Below are positions 7,534-15,558 of a stretch of DNA of 29,553 nt, piece by piece. Within the stretch, counting starts at the first letter, position 1, and every line of letters starts with the position of its first letter. Source of the stretch: Shuttleworthia sp045545575 (GTDB lineage Bacteria > Bacillota > Clostridia > Lachnospirales > Lachnospiraceae); NCBI GenBank assembly GCA_045545575.1, contig JAZQBE010000005.1, positions 1 through 29,553 of the forward strand. The letters run 5' to 3'. The notes beneath the pieces were generated by a model. It saw only the letters and a list, made by a program, of their open reading frames with translations, made no database searches and was not told where the DNA came from. A program made the position numbers and the translations under genes.

Positions 7534-9849
7534 TTATTCTTCCGGAATCGCGATGGCGTTCAGCTTCCGGTTCAGTTCAATAATCTCTTCCTTCGTAAAA
7601 TCGCCGCCGCTCATGCGGATCATCTGCATCGGGGAGAAGGCGACCATATGCCGCATCGCCTCTTCCTCCGTCATGCCGGCCCCCGGCTTGACGCGCGGGG
7701 CTCCTTCTTTTTCATACTGCGCTGCCAGCCGAGCTTCCCGGCGGGCTTTCGACTCCGCCAGAAACGGCATCAGCACCGCCGCGCCTTCCGGCGCTTTTAA
7801 GATATCACGCATCAGGCACTTGATATTGAAGAAGCCTTCCGGCGTCTCGATGTCAAACCAGTTCAGCACCACGCCGCGCTCGAAGCTGTAGGCCGGATCC
7901 CGATCCTTAACATGGCAGAAGGTCTGTTCCTCCGACAGGCCGCCGGCTTCGGCGCGAACCGTGTACTCTCCTTCGGGCTGACGCACGGCGAAGTGGAAGA
8001 AATGATCCTCCGCCGAAAGCGTGTGCACCTCTTCTCCCACCGTAAGTGTTACTTCCGGCAGGTTGGAATAGACCACGAATTCCGCCGTGTCCCCTTCTCG
8101 GTTCACATATTCCTTGCTGCACAGATGCAGCATCGGCGCTTCCGTCAGCCACGCCTGATAGGCATACCAGACGTCCTTGCGGTATGCGCGGTCAAAAGTC
8201 ACAAGGCCCTTGTTGTTGCGGCCGTGGGTACCGCCCTCGTCGCGGGCATCGGCCGCGAAGTCGAACATGTTCCAGACGTGGGTCGCCCACATGTATTTGC
8301 GCGCAAAGAGCTGTTTGATCATGCTCTCGTGGTAGATCATCTGGTATTCGTTCGAATAGTCCCCGGGTTCCGGTGACGCGGTATGCCACAGCGAATTCTC
8401 GCAGCCGTATTCCGACATGCCCACCGGGATCGACGGGTGCAGCGCGTGGAACCGGTCGAACCAGGGGCCGTTGTCCTCAAGATGACCGCCGTACCACCCG
8501 AAATAATGATTATAGGACAAGACGTCCGGCACGTCCAGCAGATCGTGATCCACCGGCAGCATCGAAATGCACGCCATGGTCGACGGCCGGGTCGGATCCA
8601 TCTGATGGATCAGTTCGTTCAGCTCCCGATGGAACGGCACCAGGTTCGGATTGTCGCCGTGGGCCATCGTGATCTCGTTGGAAATGCCCCACACCGCGAT
8701 GGACGGATGGTTGATGTTCTGGGTGATCAGCTCCTTCATCTGGCTGCGGCCGTTTTCACGGGCGTTGTCAAGGTGTTCGCTGATGTAGGGGATCTCGGTC
8801 CAGAGCACGATGCCCAGCTCGTCGCAGAGATCATAGGTGTACTGGTCGTGCTGGTAGTGCGCTAAACGGATCGTCGTCGCGCCCATCTCATAGACGTGCA
8901 TCACGGAGGTCTTCATATCGGCCTTTGTGATGGCATTGCCCTTGCCGAGCCAGTCCTGGTGCATGGCCACGCCGTGCAGCGGACAGGAAACACCGTTTAA
9001 CAGGAAGCCTTCGTCGGCGTCGATCACAAACGACCGGATACCGAAGCGCACCGCGACTTCGTCGGTCTTCTCTTCTCCGTCATAGAGCGAGGCGACCGCG
9101 GTATACAGGAACGGATCCTTCCGGCCGTTCCACAGGTGCGGCTGTTCGACGATGAACGTCACGTCGTTCCCGTCGCCCCAGCCGATTTCCGGAAGCCCGG
9201 CCGCGGGATCCGCCGGCATCTGCACGCCCGAAGAAGCGTCTGCCGCGTCATAGGGCGCGGGATCCAGGCAGCTGACCGCCCCTTCATAGACCGATACACG
9301 CACGTCGCCGCCGGTCACGGTGCTTTCCACGCTCACGGCCGCCGTGCCGTCATCGCGAAGCACCGGCGTCACCTTCACGCCGCATCCGCCGAAGGTGTCC
9401 ATGTCAAAGCGCGTCTTCGAGACGATCACCAGCCGCACGCTGCGGTAGATGCCGCCGTAAAAGGTGAAATCGGCGTTCTGGGGATACACCCGGTCATTGG
9501 CGCTGTTGTCCACCGAAACCGACAGCCGGTTTTCCCCGCAAACGAGCAGATCCGTGACGCGGAAACGAAACCGGCTGTAGCCGCCGTCGTGGGTTCCGGC
9601 CACGGTTCCGTTTAATGTGACCTCGGCAGACGCGGACACACCGTCAAATTCCAGATAGACGTCTTCATCATCGGTGTATGCGGGCGCTTCAAAAACCGTT
9701 TCGTAGCGGCAGGTTCCGCGCCAGTAATCTCCGCCGCCGTCCTGACCGTCTTTTGCGTTCCAGGAATGCGGAAGATCCAGGGTCTGCACGGAGCCGTCCC
9801 GTCCATACGTAAACGTCCAGTTCTTCATCAGGGATTCAGTTCTTCTCAT
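7534..9849 (-). CDS. Glycoside hydrolase family 2 (beta-galactosidase or beta-glucuronidase type)
   Basis: This 771-residue enzyme has the GH2 layout: a jelly-roll sugar-binding domain (about 20-150, with FYGGIYRSVRLV), an Ig-like domain (about 155-275) and a TIM barrel (about 280-560). The acid/base is Glu392 in WGISNEIT and the nucleophile is Glu480 in VGMSEYGCENS. The motif GATTIRLAHYQHD is typical of GH2 beta-galactosidase/beta-glucuronidase members. There is no signal peptide, so it probably acts in the cytoplasm on an imported glycoside. After a last beta domain (about 565-650) comes an extension of about 120 residues rich in charged helix, ending NRKLNAIAIPEE. The ATG at 9849 has an AAAGG site about 10 nt upstream. 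No sugar transporter or regulator lies next to it, so the exact substrate is open. Confidence 0.92.
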   Translation of the reverse strand: MRRTESLMKNWTFTYGRDGSVQTLDLPHSWNAKDGQDGGGDYWRGTCRYETVFEAPAYTDDEDVYLEFDGVSASAEVTLNGTVAGTHDGGYSRFRFRVTDLLVCGENRLSVSVDNSANDRVYPQNADFTFYGGIYRSVRLVIVSKTRFDMDTFGGCGVKVTPVLRDDGTAAVSVESTVTGGDVRVSVYEGAVSCLDPAPYDAADASSGVQMPADPAAGLPEIGWGDGNDVTFIVEQPHLWNGRKDPFLYTAVASLYDGEEKTDEVAVRFGIRSFVIDADEGFLLNGVSCPLHGVAMHQDWLGKGNAITKADMKTSVMHVYEMGATTIRLAHYQHDQYTYDLCDELGIVLWTEIPYISEHLDNARENGRSQMKELITQNINHPSIAVWGISNEITMAHGDNPNLVPFHRELNELIHQMDPTRPSTMACISMLPVDHDLLDVPDVLSYNHYFGWYGGHLEDNGPWFDRFHALHPSIPVGMSEYGCENSLWHTASPEPGDYSNEYQMIYHESMIKQLFARKYMWATHVWNMFDFAADARDEGGTHGRNNKGLVTFDRAYRKDVWYAYQAWLTEAPMLHLCSKEYVNREGDTAEFVVYSNLPEVTLTVGEEVHTLSAEDHFFHFAVRQPEGEYTVRAEAGGLSEEQTFCHVKDRDPAYSFERGVVLNWFDIETPEGFFNIKCLMRDILKAPEGAAVLMPFLAESKARREARLAAQYEKEGAPRVKPGAGMTEEEAMRHMVAFSPMQMIRMSGGDFTKEEIIELNRKLNAIAIPEE

Positions 9850-9876
9850 GTCTACTCTGCCTTTCTTTTTGTTTGT

Positions 9877-11175
9877 TTACAGCTCCATCCCCTCGACAAA
9901 CTTCTCCTGAAAGAGCGGATGCTCCGCCAGGGAAATCACATGTACGCTTTTGGCCAGCGAAACCAGTTTTCCGGGATCCGGATCCCGAAGCCAGGCTTCG
10001 GCTCCGCTAAGGGCCAGGTTTCCGGCGCTTTGCACGGCGGTCTGCGCCGATTCCGGAAGCAGTCGGATCTGCCGGACGGCTTCCGCCGGAACCGCACTTC
10101 CGAAGCACCCGGCCGTCTCGACCTCCGCAAGGGCATCTTCAGAAAGCCCCGCCTCGTTTAACAGCACCGCGGCGCCTGCCGCGACGGCGCCCTTCGCCAG
10201 CTGGATCTGCCGGATATCGTCCTGGGTCAGCACAATGCGGCTTTTTGCATTTTCCGCCAGGACAAAGCCGTCTTTCAGATACGCGTCCGCCAGCGTGCCG
10301 TGCGCATCCACGATGCCGTTTTTCCGCAGCTGGGCAAGGGCTTCGACCGCCCCGGAACCGCATACCCCGGCCGCGGGCGCATGGCCGATCGTCTCGACGG
10401 CGCACCGGTCCTTTGCGATCCGCACGCGGCGGATGGCACCCGCCACCGACGGCATTCCGCAGGACAGATGTCCGCCTTCAAAGGCCGGCCCGGCCGCCAC
10501 GGACGCGGCCGTCATCCCGTCCGGTGCGGACAGGACCAGTTCGCCATTCGTTCCCAGATCGATCAGCATCCGCGCCTTCCCGGGTCCGGACGGCTGTTCC
10601 CACCGGCCGCCGGGCGCGGACAGCGCATACAGGCCGGAAACGGTATCACCGCCCAGAAACGCGCCGATGCACGGGAAGACCGTCCAGTCCACCCCTTCCG
10701 CGGACCGGCAGACCGGCGCGGCGGAATACGGCACAAAGGGCGCCTCGCACAGGCCGTCCGTCGGATAGCCCAGCAGGAAATGCGTCATCACCGTGTTGCC
10801 GCAAAGCGCGACCCGTCCGATGCCCGCGCCGGCCAGAAACCGGCTCAGTACACGGAACGCCTCCGTTTCAAATACGTCCGGCTGGCTGCCGGGGCGCGCC
10901 GGCAGTTCAAACCGAGGCGCTTCCGCTTCCGGGCCGCAAAGGTCCGCCGCCCGCAGCAGTGCCGTAAACAGCCCGGCCAGATCGTTCCAGACGGCCGCCG
11001 TATACCGTGCTCCGCCGGTGATGCGCGCTCCCATGAGGCGGGTCAGCACGTCCGCGCCGAACCGGCGCTGGGAATTCGGCCGCGACAGCGCCGCCGCGAT
11101 CCGGCCGCTTTGCACATCCACAAGGGACGCCGCTAAAGTCGTCGTTCCGACGTCCGCCGCCAGACAGACCGTCAT
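9877..11175 (-). CDS. RACo/RamA-like ASKHA ATPase (DUF4445) lacking the ferredoxin domain
   Basis: Reductive activators of corrinoid proteins use ATP to drive one-electron reduction of inactive Co(II) to Co(I). The 432-residue product has the ASKHA ATPase signatures: LAADVGTTTLAASLVD (phosphate 1, about 5-20), MLIDLGTNGELVL (phosphate 2) and AAGPAFEGGHLSCGMPS. It ends with the family-like HPLFQEKFVEGMEL. Full RACo/RamA proteins are about 600 residues and begin or end with an Fe-S ferredoxin domain. This one starts directly at the ATPase, so it cannot pass electrons itself unless a partner does. No corrinoid protein or methyltransferase gene lies in the window. Its ATG overlaps the ThrH stop by 4 nt (ATGA), which indicates translational coupling. 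Fold identity is firm; role is not. Confidence 0.82.
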   Translation of the reverse strand: MTVCLAADVGTTTLAASLVDVQSGRIAAALSRPNSQRRFGADVLTRLMGARITGGARYTAAVWNDLAGLFTALLRAADLCGPEAEAPRFELPARPGSQPDVFETEAFRVLSRFLAGAGIGRVALCGNTVMTHFLLGYPTDGLCEAPFVPYSAAPVCRSAEGVDWTVFPCIGAFLGGDTVSGLYALSAPGGRWEQPSGPGKARMLIDLGTNGELVLSAPDGMTAASVAAGPAFEGGHLSCGMPSVAGAIRRVRIAKDRCAVETIGHAPAAGVCGSGAVEALAQLRKNGIVDAHGTLADAYLKDGFVLAENAKSRIVLTQDDIRQIQLAKGAVAAGAAVLLNEAGLSEDALAEVETAGCFGSAVPAEAVRQIRLLPESAQTAVQSAGNLALSGAEAWLRDPDPGKLVSLAKSVHVISLAEHPLFQEKFVEGMEL

Positions 11176-11777
11176 GCGTGCAGCGCTCCTTCGATGGCGC
11201 GCAGGAACTCGTCAAAGGTTTCCAGGGCCGGATACTGCGGATAATCCCGCTTGATCGCGTCCGTGGTACGGAACAGGAAGCCGGCCTTACTTGCGGATAT
11301 CATGCCCAGATCGTTGAAGCTGTCGCCGGCGGCGATGGTGTCGTAGCCCATCGACTGCAGCGCGCGCACCGTCGTCAGCTTGGATTTTTCGCAGCGCATC
11401 CGGTAGCCCGTGATCCGGCCGTCCGGTGCGACTTCCAGCGTGTTGCACATCAGTGTCGGATAGCCCAGCTTTGCCATCAGCGGCATGGCGAACTGCTCAA
11501 ACGTGTCGCTTAAGATGAGCACCTGGGTTTCGCGGCGCAGCGCGTCCAGAAACTCCTTCGCGCCCGGCAGGGGATCGATCTTCGCGATCACTTCCTGAAT
11601 CTGAGGCAGCCCGAGACCATGCTCGTTCAAGATGCCGATGCGCCATTTCATCAGCTTATCGTAATCGGGCTCGTCGCGCGTCGTGCGCGAAAGCTCGGGA
11701 ATTCCGCTCGCCTCCGAAAAAGCGATCCAAATCTCGGGCACCAGGACCCCTTCCATATCCAGACAGACAATATTCAC
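11172..11777 (-). CDS. thrH: ThrH-type phosphoserine phosphatase / homoserine phosphotransferase
   Basis: ThrH is a HAD-superfamily enzyme able to dephosphorylate phosphoserine and, in Pseudomonas, to transfer the phosphate to homoserine. The 201-residue product matches ThrH along its length: CLDMEGVLVPEIWIAF (HAD motif 1, with D and E replacing the usual DxD), PDYDKLMKWRI, LSDTFEQF (motif 2) and AAGDSFNDLGM (motif 4). I chose the GTG at 11777 because a perfect GGAGGAG lies 5 nt upstream and the result has the family length of about 203. An ATG at 11885 would add 36 unlike residues and overlap the upstream gene. It may serve serine or threonine synthesis, but no such genes are nearby. A weak hairpin with a T-run at 11817-11838 separates it from the DUF4129 gene. 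Confidence 0.88.
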   Translation of the reverse strand: MNIVCLDMEGVLVPEIWIAFSEASGIPELSRTTRDEPDYDKLMKWRIGILNEHGLGLPQIQEVIAKIDPLPGAKEFLDALRRETQVLILSDTFEQFAMPLMAKLGYPTLMCNTLEVAPDGRITGYRMRCEKSKLTTVRALQSMGYDTIAAGDSFNDLGMISASKAGFLFRTTDAIKRDYPQYPALETFDEFLRAIEGALHA

Positions 11778-11875
11778 GTTTTCTCCTCCGAAATGTTTCC
11801 AACAAGAATCATACGTCAAAAGCCGCCGCGGCGTCTTTGCGTTTTCGTGTTTTCGTTCAAGTCTTCGCGGTGCGT

Positions 11876-13288
11876 TTACCGGCACGCCTGTTTCATGGCG
11901 TCCACGTCGGCTTCTGCCGCCCCTTCCCGGCTGTAGCGGGCTTTTTCATACAGGGCAACCCGAAGCTGCGCCGATGCGTCCGCTTCGGTCTCCAGTTCGC
12001 GCGGCGTGTACTTCGCCGGGTCCGCTTTGTCTCTTCTTTGACGAAGCACATGCCGCCGGTACAGGCGGCGGACCTTCTGGGACGGGGTGCCGAACAGCAG
12101 CGGAATGCGGTCTTCTCTTTCCTGCCCGGCCCGTTCAAGAATCATCGGGCGGCGCACCAGACTTTCGGTTTCGTCCGTGATGATCTTCCCCTGGGAGTAA
12201 AAACTCCTGTAGAGGCGCTGAATGGCTTTGAAGACCGCCGAGATGACCGCCAGGACGACCGCGGCAAGCACCACCCACAGAACCACGTCGGCCAGAAACT
12301 CCAGCACCGGATTCGGCTCGGCCGGGAACAGCGCGGCAAGCCCGGACGCACCCGCGTCCATCGCCGAAAAATCCAGGGTCTGGCGCTGTGCTTCCTCGAC
12401 CGCCGGATTGCGCTTGAACAGACCGCCCAGCACGGCCAGCACGCCCTGTCTCGCTCCTTCCAGAAGCGGCAGCAGCCGCTCCAGCGGAAGCAGATACAGC
12501 AGCAGGACGCCCAGAACCACGGCCGACAGGAGCACCGCGGTCATCGCCCGGCCGGTCGCCGCGATCTGCTCGGCCGGCAGGTTCGCTGTTGCCAGGTTCT
12601 CCTGCAGAAACTGTGTGCGCCCTTTCCGCGCGGAAACAAGCGTGTACAGCAGCAGCCACAGGCCGAACAGCACCAGGTACAGACGCATCAGCAGCGGGCG
12701 GCCCAACAGCCACGCAGCCAGGTCGTAAGCGATAAACAGCGCCGAGGCGAACAGCGGAATCGATCCGCCGGCGTCCGGATCAAAGGCGCGGGTGCGCCGG
12801 CGGATCGTCAGCACGGCCAGCAGGACACTCAGGATCAGAAGCGACAGCAGTGCGCCGGTGTGCACGGAACCGACGACGGCCTGCGGGTCGGCGGCAAGCA
12901 CCTGTGACACGGCGGCCGACGGCCGGGCGTCAAGGGCGGTTCCCGCGGCGGCGCCAAGGGCTGTGACGCCGGCGCCGAGGCCGGCGCAGCCCAGCAGAAA
13001 CAGCAGCAGAAAGACCGCTGTCTTCCGCAGAATCCAATACCCGAACACCAGCAGAAACACCAGCAGAAGCACGGCGTACAGCCGGCCGTCTTCGATGGTC
13101 CGGTCCAGAACCAGTGTCAGGGAGCTGCCGTATTTTCCGCTGGTATCGAAATGCGCGCCGTTCAGCCACGAGGCGAGCACCAGGGAAAAACCGTAAAACA
13201 GCATGCCCTCCAAAAGCAGGGAGAGCATCCGGTCGGTCCGCACGCTCCGCTTCAGGTCGGCGGCTGTCCATTCTTTTGTTTTTCGCAC
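11876..13288 (-). CDS. Multi-pass membrane protein with C-terminal DUF4129-like region
   Basis: The 470-residue product has about seven to eight predicted membrane helices in the first 330 residues, for example MLSLLLEGMLFYGFSLVLAS and LYAVLLLVFLLVFGYWIL. A cytoplasmic tail follows. The tail contains RLYRRHVLRQRR, YTPRELE and LYEKARYS, the pattern of the DUF4129 domain found in MoxR-DUF58-transglutaminase operons. The transglutaminase domain that often accompanies it is absent. The start is GTG at 13288, supported by AAGGAGGG 5 nt upstream; the ATG at 13378 would run into the preceding DUF58 gene. It follows DUF58 by 46 nt. It probably works at the membrane with the MoxR ATPase and the DUF58 protein. 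The exact role of such cassettes is not settled. Confidence 0.8.
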   Translation of the reverse strand: MRKTKEWTAADLKRSVRTDRMLSLLLEGMLFYGFSLVLASWLNGAHFDTSGKYGSSLTLVLDRTIEDGRLYAVLLLVFLLVFGYWILRKTAVFLLLFLLGCAGLGAGVTALGAAAGTALDARPSAAVSQVLAADPQAVVGSVHTGALLSLLILSVLLAVLTIRRRTRAFDPDAGGSIPLFASALFIAYDLAAWLLGRPLLMRLYLVLFGLWLLLYTLVSARKGRTQFLQENLATANLPAEQIAATGRAMTAVLLSAVVLGVLLLYLLPLERLLPLLEGARQGVLAVLGGLFKRNPAVEEAQRQTLDFSAMDAGASGLAALFPAEPNPVLEFLADVVLWVVLAAVVLAVISAVFKAIQRLYRSFYSQGKIITDETESLVRRPMILERAGQEREDRIPLLFGTPSQKVRRLYRRHVLRQRRDKADPAKYTPRELETEADASAQLRVALYEKARYSREGAAEADVDAMKQACR

Positions 13289-13334
13289 AAGGACCCTCCT
13301 TTTCGCGCAAAACGCGTTCCGCGGACGTCGGACG

Positions 13335-14462
13335 TCAGGACACCTCCCAGACCAGCTGCGAAACCCGCGCGGGCGCATCCTCGCGCGGCTTGTCGCCGAA
13401 GCGCAGAGGCAGAATCCACAGCGCTTCCGACTGCATCACCGCCAGATCGGCAAAGGCTTCCGCCATCTCTCTGCGCTGTGAGGAAGAAATCAGCACGTAG
13501 ATCACGTCGGTGCGCGCATCCTGCTCCTTTTTCACGCGGACGAGCTCGGCCGTGAAATCCTCCATCGGCCGGGACAGATCCAGCCGAGCGAGGGATTCGC
13601 GGAGGCTGTTTAAATGCCCGCTGTCCGCGCCGGCGGGAAGCCGGAACGACTCGCCGGACAGCAGGTCCTGCGCGTTCGCGTACGCCGAAACGGGAATGCC
13701 CTGTCCGATCAGCAGCTCCGCCAGGGAATGCACGATGCGGATGCTCTCTTCCTTCAGCTCCTTGCGTTCAAGAACGCCGTCGTTTTCCAGGTTCAGCAGC
13801 AGGCAGACTTCCTGCCGGACGGTATCGGCGAAGACGTTCGTCCGAAGCTCTCCGGTGCGGGCGCTTGCCTTCCAGTTGATATCCCGCATGCTGTCGTAGA
13901 TCTCGTAGGGACGGATACCCGCGAAGGCAAAGGGATCCGGATAGGTGCGCCTGTGGATCTCGATCTCTCCGTTTAAGCGGCGGAAGGCGACCATAAGCCG
14001 GGCCGCGTCCGCATGCCCCGGGTAAACGTACACTTCCGTATGGAAGGCCGTCTGCTTCCAGAGCGTGCGCGCCAGAAACAGATCCGAGGAAGACAGATCC
14101 GCCCGCTCGATGGCATAGAGACCCCGCCGGGTTCCGGTAAAGGTCAGCCGGCGGGTAATCCGCTGGTACATCAGCACGGAGAAGATGTCGTTTTTATAGG
14201 ACCGGTCGTTGACGGAAATGTTTTCCTCGCGGCCGAAATCCAGATGGCGGTCGGTCTCGAATTTGACCCGGAGCGCCACCAGGGGGAGGATCTTGCGGTT
14301 TTCGATGGTCTCCACAAGCGTTCCCGTCTGGCCTTCTTCGACGTCGTGGTCCGCGAACCGGACCGAAACGGACAGGCCCGTGTCCCAGAATCGGCGGTAC
14401 ACGATGCGCTGCAGTGCGTAAACCAGCAGTACGCCTGCCAGAATCAATAGCATGGTGCCCAT
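13335..14462 (-). CDS. DUF58 domain protein
   Basis: DUF58 proteins are vWA-like partners of MoxR AAA+ ATPases. The 375-residue product has one N-terminal membrane helix (about 3-20), a beta-rich region (about 30-180) and then the DUF58 signature PYEIYDSMRDINWKASARTG, followed by LRTNVF and a vWA-like half (LLLNLENDG, VIYVLISSSQRR). The Asp-Ile-Asn-Trp-Lys core is intact. The ATG at 14462 has AAAGGA 5 nt upstream. It lies between MoxR (54 nt away) and the DUF4129 gene, which is the classical order. The cytoplasmic half may be the client or adaptor of MoxR. Family assignment is strong; the function of this member is unknown. Confidence 0.9.
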   Translation of the reverse strand: MGTMLLILAGVLLVYALQRIVYRRFWDTGLSVSVRFADHDVEEGQTGTLVETIENRKILPLVALRVKFETDRHLDFGREENISVNDRSYKNDIFSVLMYQRITRRLTFTGTRRGLYAIERADLSSSDLFLARTLWKQTAFHTEVYVYPGHADAARLMVAFRRLNGEIEIHRRTYPDPFAFAGIRPYEIYDSMRDINWKASARTGELRTNVFADTVRQEVCLLLNLENDGVLERKELKEESIRIVHSLAELLIGQGIPVSAYANAQDLLSGESFRLPAGADSGHLNSLRESLARLDLSRPMEDFTAELVRVKKEQDARTDVIYVLISSSQRREMAEAFADLAVMQSEALWILPLRFGDKPREDAPARVSQLVWEVS

Positions 14463-14516
14463 AGAAATCCTTTCACGCGGCCGTTTTCCGCAGCCGGACG
14501 GCTCAAAAACAGGTTT

Positions 14517-15479
14517 CTATTCTTCCATGCCGCGGCGGCCGCCGGAAAAGTCCTCCGTGGGAACCGCCGTCGCGCCTGTGACCTCTTCGATCACTTCTTT
14601 GGCGCGGCGGTTGGCCATGCCTCCGCCTGCCAGCACCAGCCGGTGCGCCAGAACGCTTTCGGCCAGCGGCTTGATATCCTCGGGCACCACATAGTCCCGC
14701 CCGAGCAGCAGGGCATGGGCCTGGGCGGCGCGCAGGAATGCCAGTGTACCGCGGGGGCTGACGCCGGTCAGCACCAGCCGGTGTTCCCGCGTCGCCTGCA
14801 CAATCTGCGCGATGTAGCGGCGGAGCAGCGGGTGCACGTACACCTCGCGGACCGCCTGCTGCAGACCGGCCAGATCCTCGGACGTCATCACCGAAGAAAG
14901 CGCCGACAGCGGATCGTCGTTGATGAACCGGTCCATAATCGCCACTTCCTCGTCCTCCGACGGAAGGCCCATCGACAGACGCATCAGGAAACGGTCCATC
15001 TGCGCTTCCGGCAGCGGAAAGGTGCCGGCCGTCTCGATCGGGTTCTGGGTGGCGATGACAAAGAACGGACGTCCGACGGGACGGGTCTCGCCGTCAATCG
15101 TCACCTGGCGTTCTTCCATGCACTCCAGGAGCGCGGACTGGGTGCGCGGGGTGGCCCGGTTGATTTCGTCCGCGAGAAGGATCTCGCAGAACACCGGACC
15201 CGGCCGGAACACAAAGGCCGCCTCCTTCTGATTGAAATAGTTTAACCCGGTCACGTCCGACGGAAGCAGGTCCGGCGTAAACTGAATCCGGGAAAACCGG
15301 CCGTCAATCGATGCGGCAAGCGAACGCGCCATCACCGTTTTTCCGGTGCCGGGCACGTCCTCCAGAAGCACGTGTCCGCCGGCTAAGAGGGCCGTGACGA
15401 TGTATTCCGTCACCTGCTCTTTTCCGATCAGTACCCGGGCGACGTTTTCAAGAATCTTTGATGCTTCCGGTCGGCTCAT
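14517..15479 (-). CDS. MoxR-family AAA+ ATPase
   Basis: MoxR ATPases are chaperone-like machines that act on vWA-domain partners. The 320-residue product is of normal length. It has Walker A GTGKT (44-48), Walker B LLADEIN (101-107), the sensor-1 segment FFVIATQNPIE and the MoxR-typical ATPRTQSALLECMEERQVT. The C-terminal lid contains VSPRGTLAFLRAAQAHALL and DYVVPEDIKPLAESVLAHRL. All catalytic motifs look intact. It is the second gene of the cassette, after the DUF4349 lipoprotein and before DUF58. A strong hairpin sits in the 79-nt gap before it (15498-15541), which could set the ratio of lipoprotein to ATPase message. Confidence 0.95.
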   Translation of the reverse strand: MSRPEASKILENVARVLIGKEQVTEYIVTALLAGGHVLLEDVPGTGKTVMARSLAASIDGRFSRIQFTPDLLPSDVTGLNYFNQKEAAFVFRPGPVFCEILLADEINRATPRTQSALLECMEERQVTIDGETRPVGRPFFVIATQNPIETAGTFPLPEAQMDRFLMRLSMGLPSEDEEVAIMDRFINDDPLSALSSVMTSEDLAGLQQAVREVYVHPLLRRYIAQIVQATREHRLVLTGVSPRGTLAFLRAAQAHALLLGRDYVVPEDIKPLAESVLAHRLVLAGGGMANRRAKEVIEEVTGATAVPTEDFSGGRRGMEE

Positions 15480-15497
15480 GATCTTTCTTCTCCTGTA

Positions 15498-15541
15498 CGT
15501 GACGCAGGCAGCCGGTTTGGGGCTGCCTGCGTTGCCTCACG
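15498..15541 (-). other. Strong intercistronic hairpin between DUF4349 and moxR genes
   Basis: A 12-bp perfect stem (15502-15513 with 15521-15532) is extended by CGTGA/TCACG (15498-15502 region with 15537-15541) after a short bulge. No T-run follows in either direction, so it is not a classical intrinsic terminator. It could stabilise the upstream mRNA, mark a processing site or partly attenuate transcription into moxR. Confidence 0.65.
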
Positions 15542-15558
15542 TGATAAATCCCGCCGCC

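Noticed and set aside
11778..11885. ATG-initiated longer form of ThrH
   Set aside because: The extra 36 residues do not resemble ThrH and overlap the end of the DUF4129 gene, while a GTG with a perfect Shine-Dalgarno site gives the family length.
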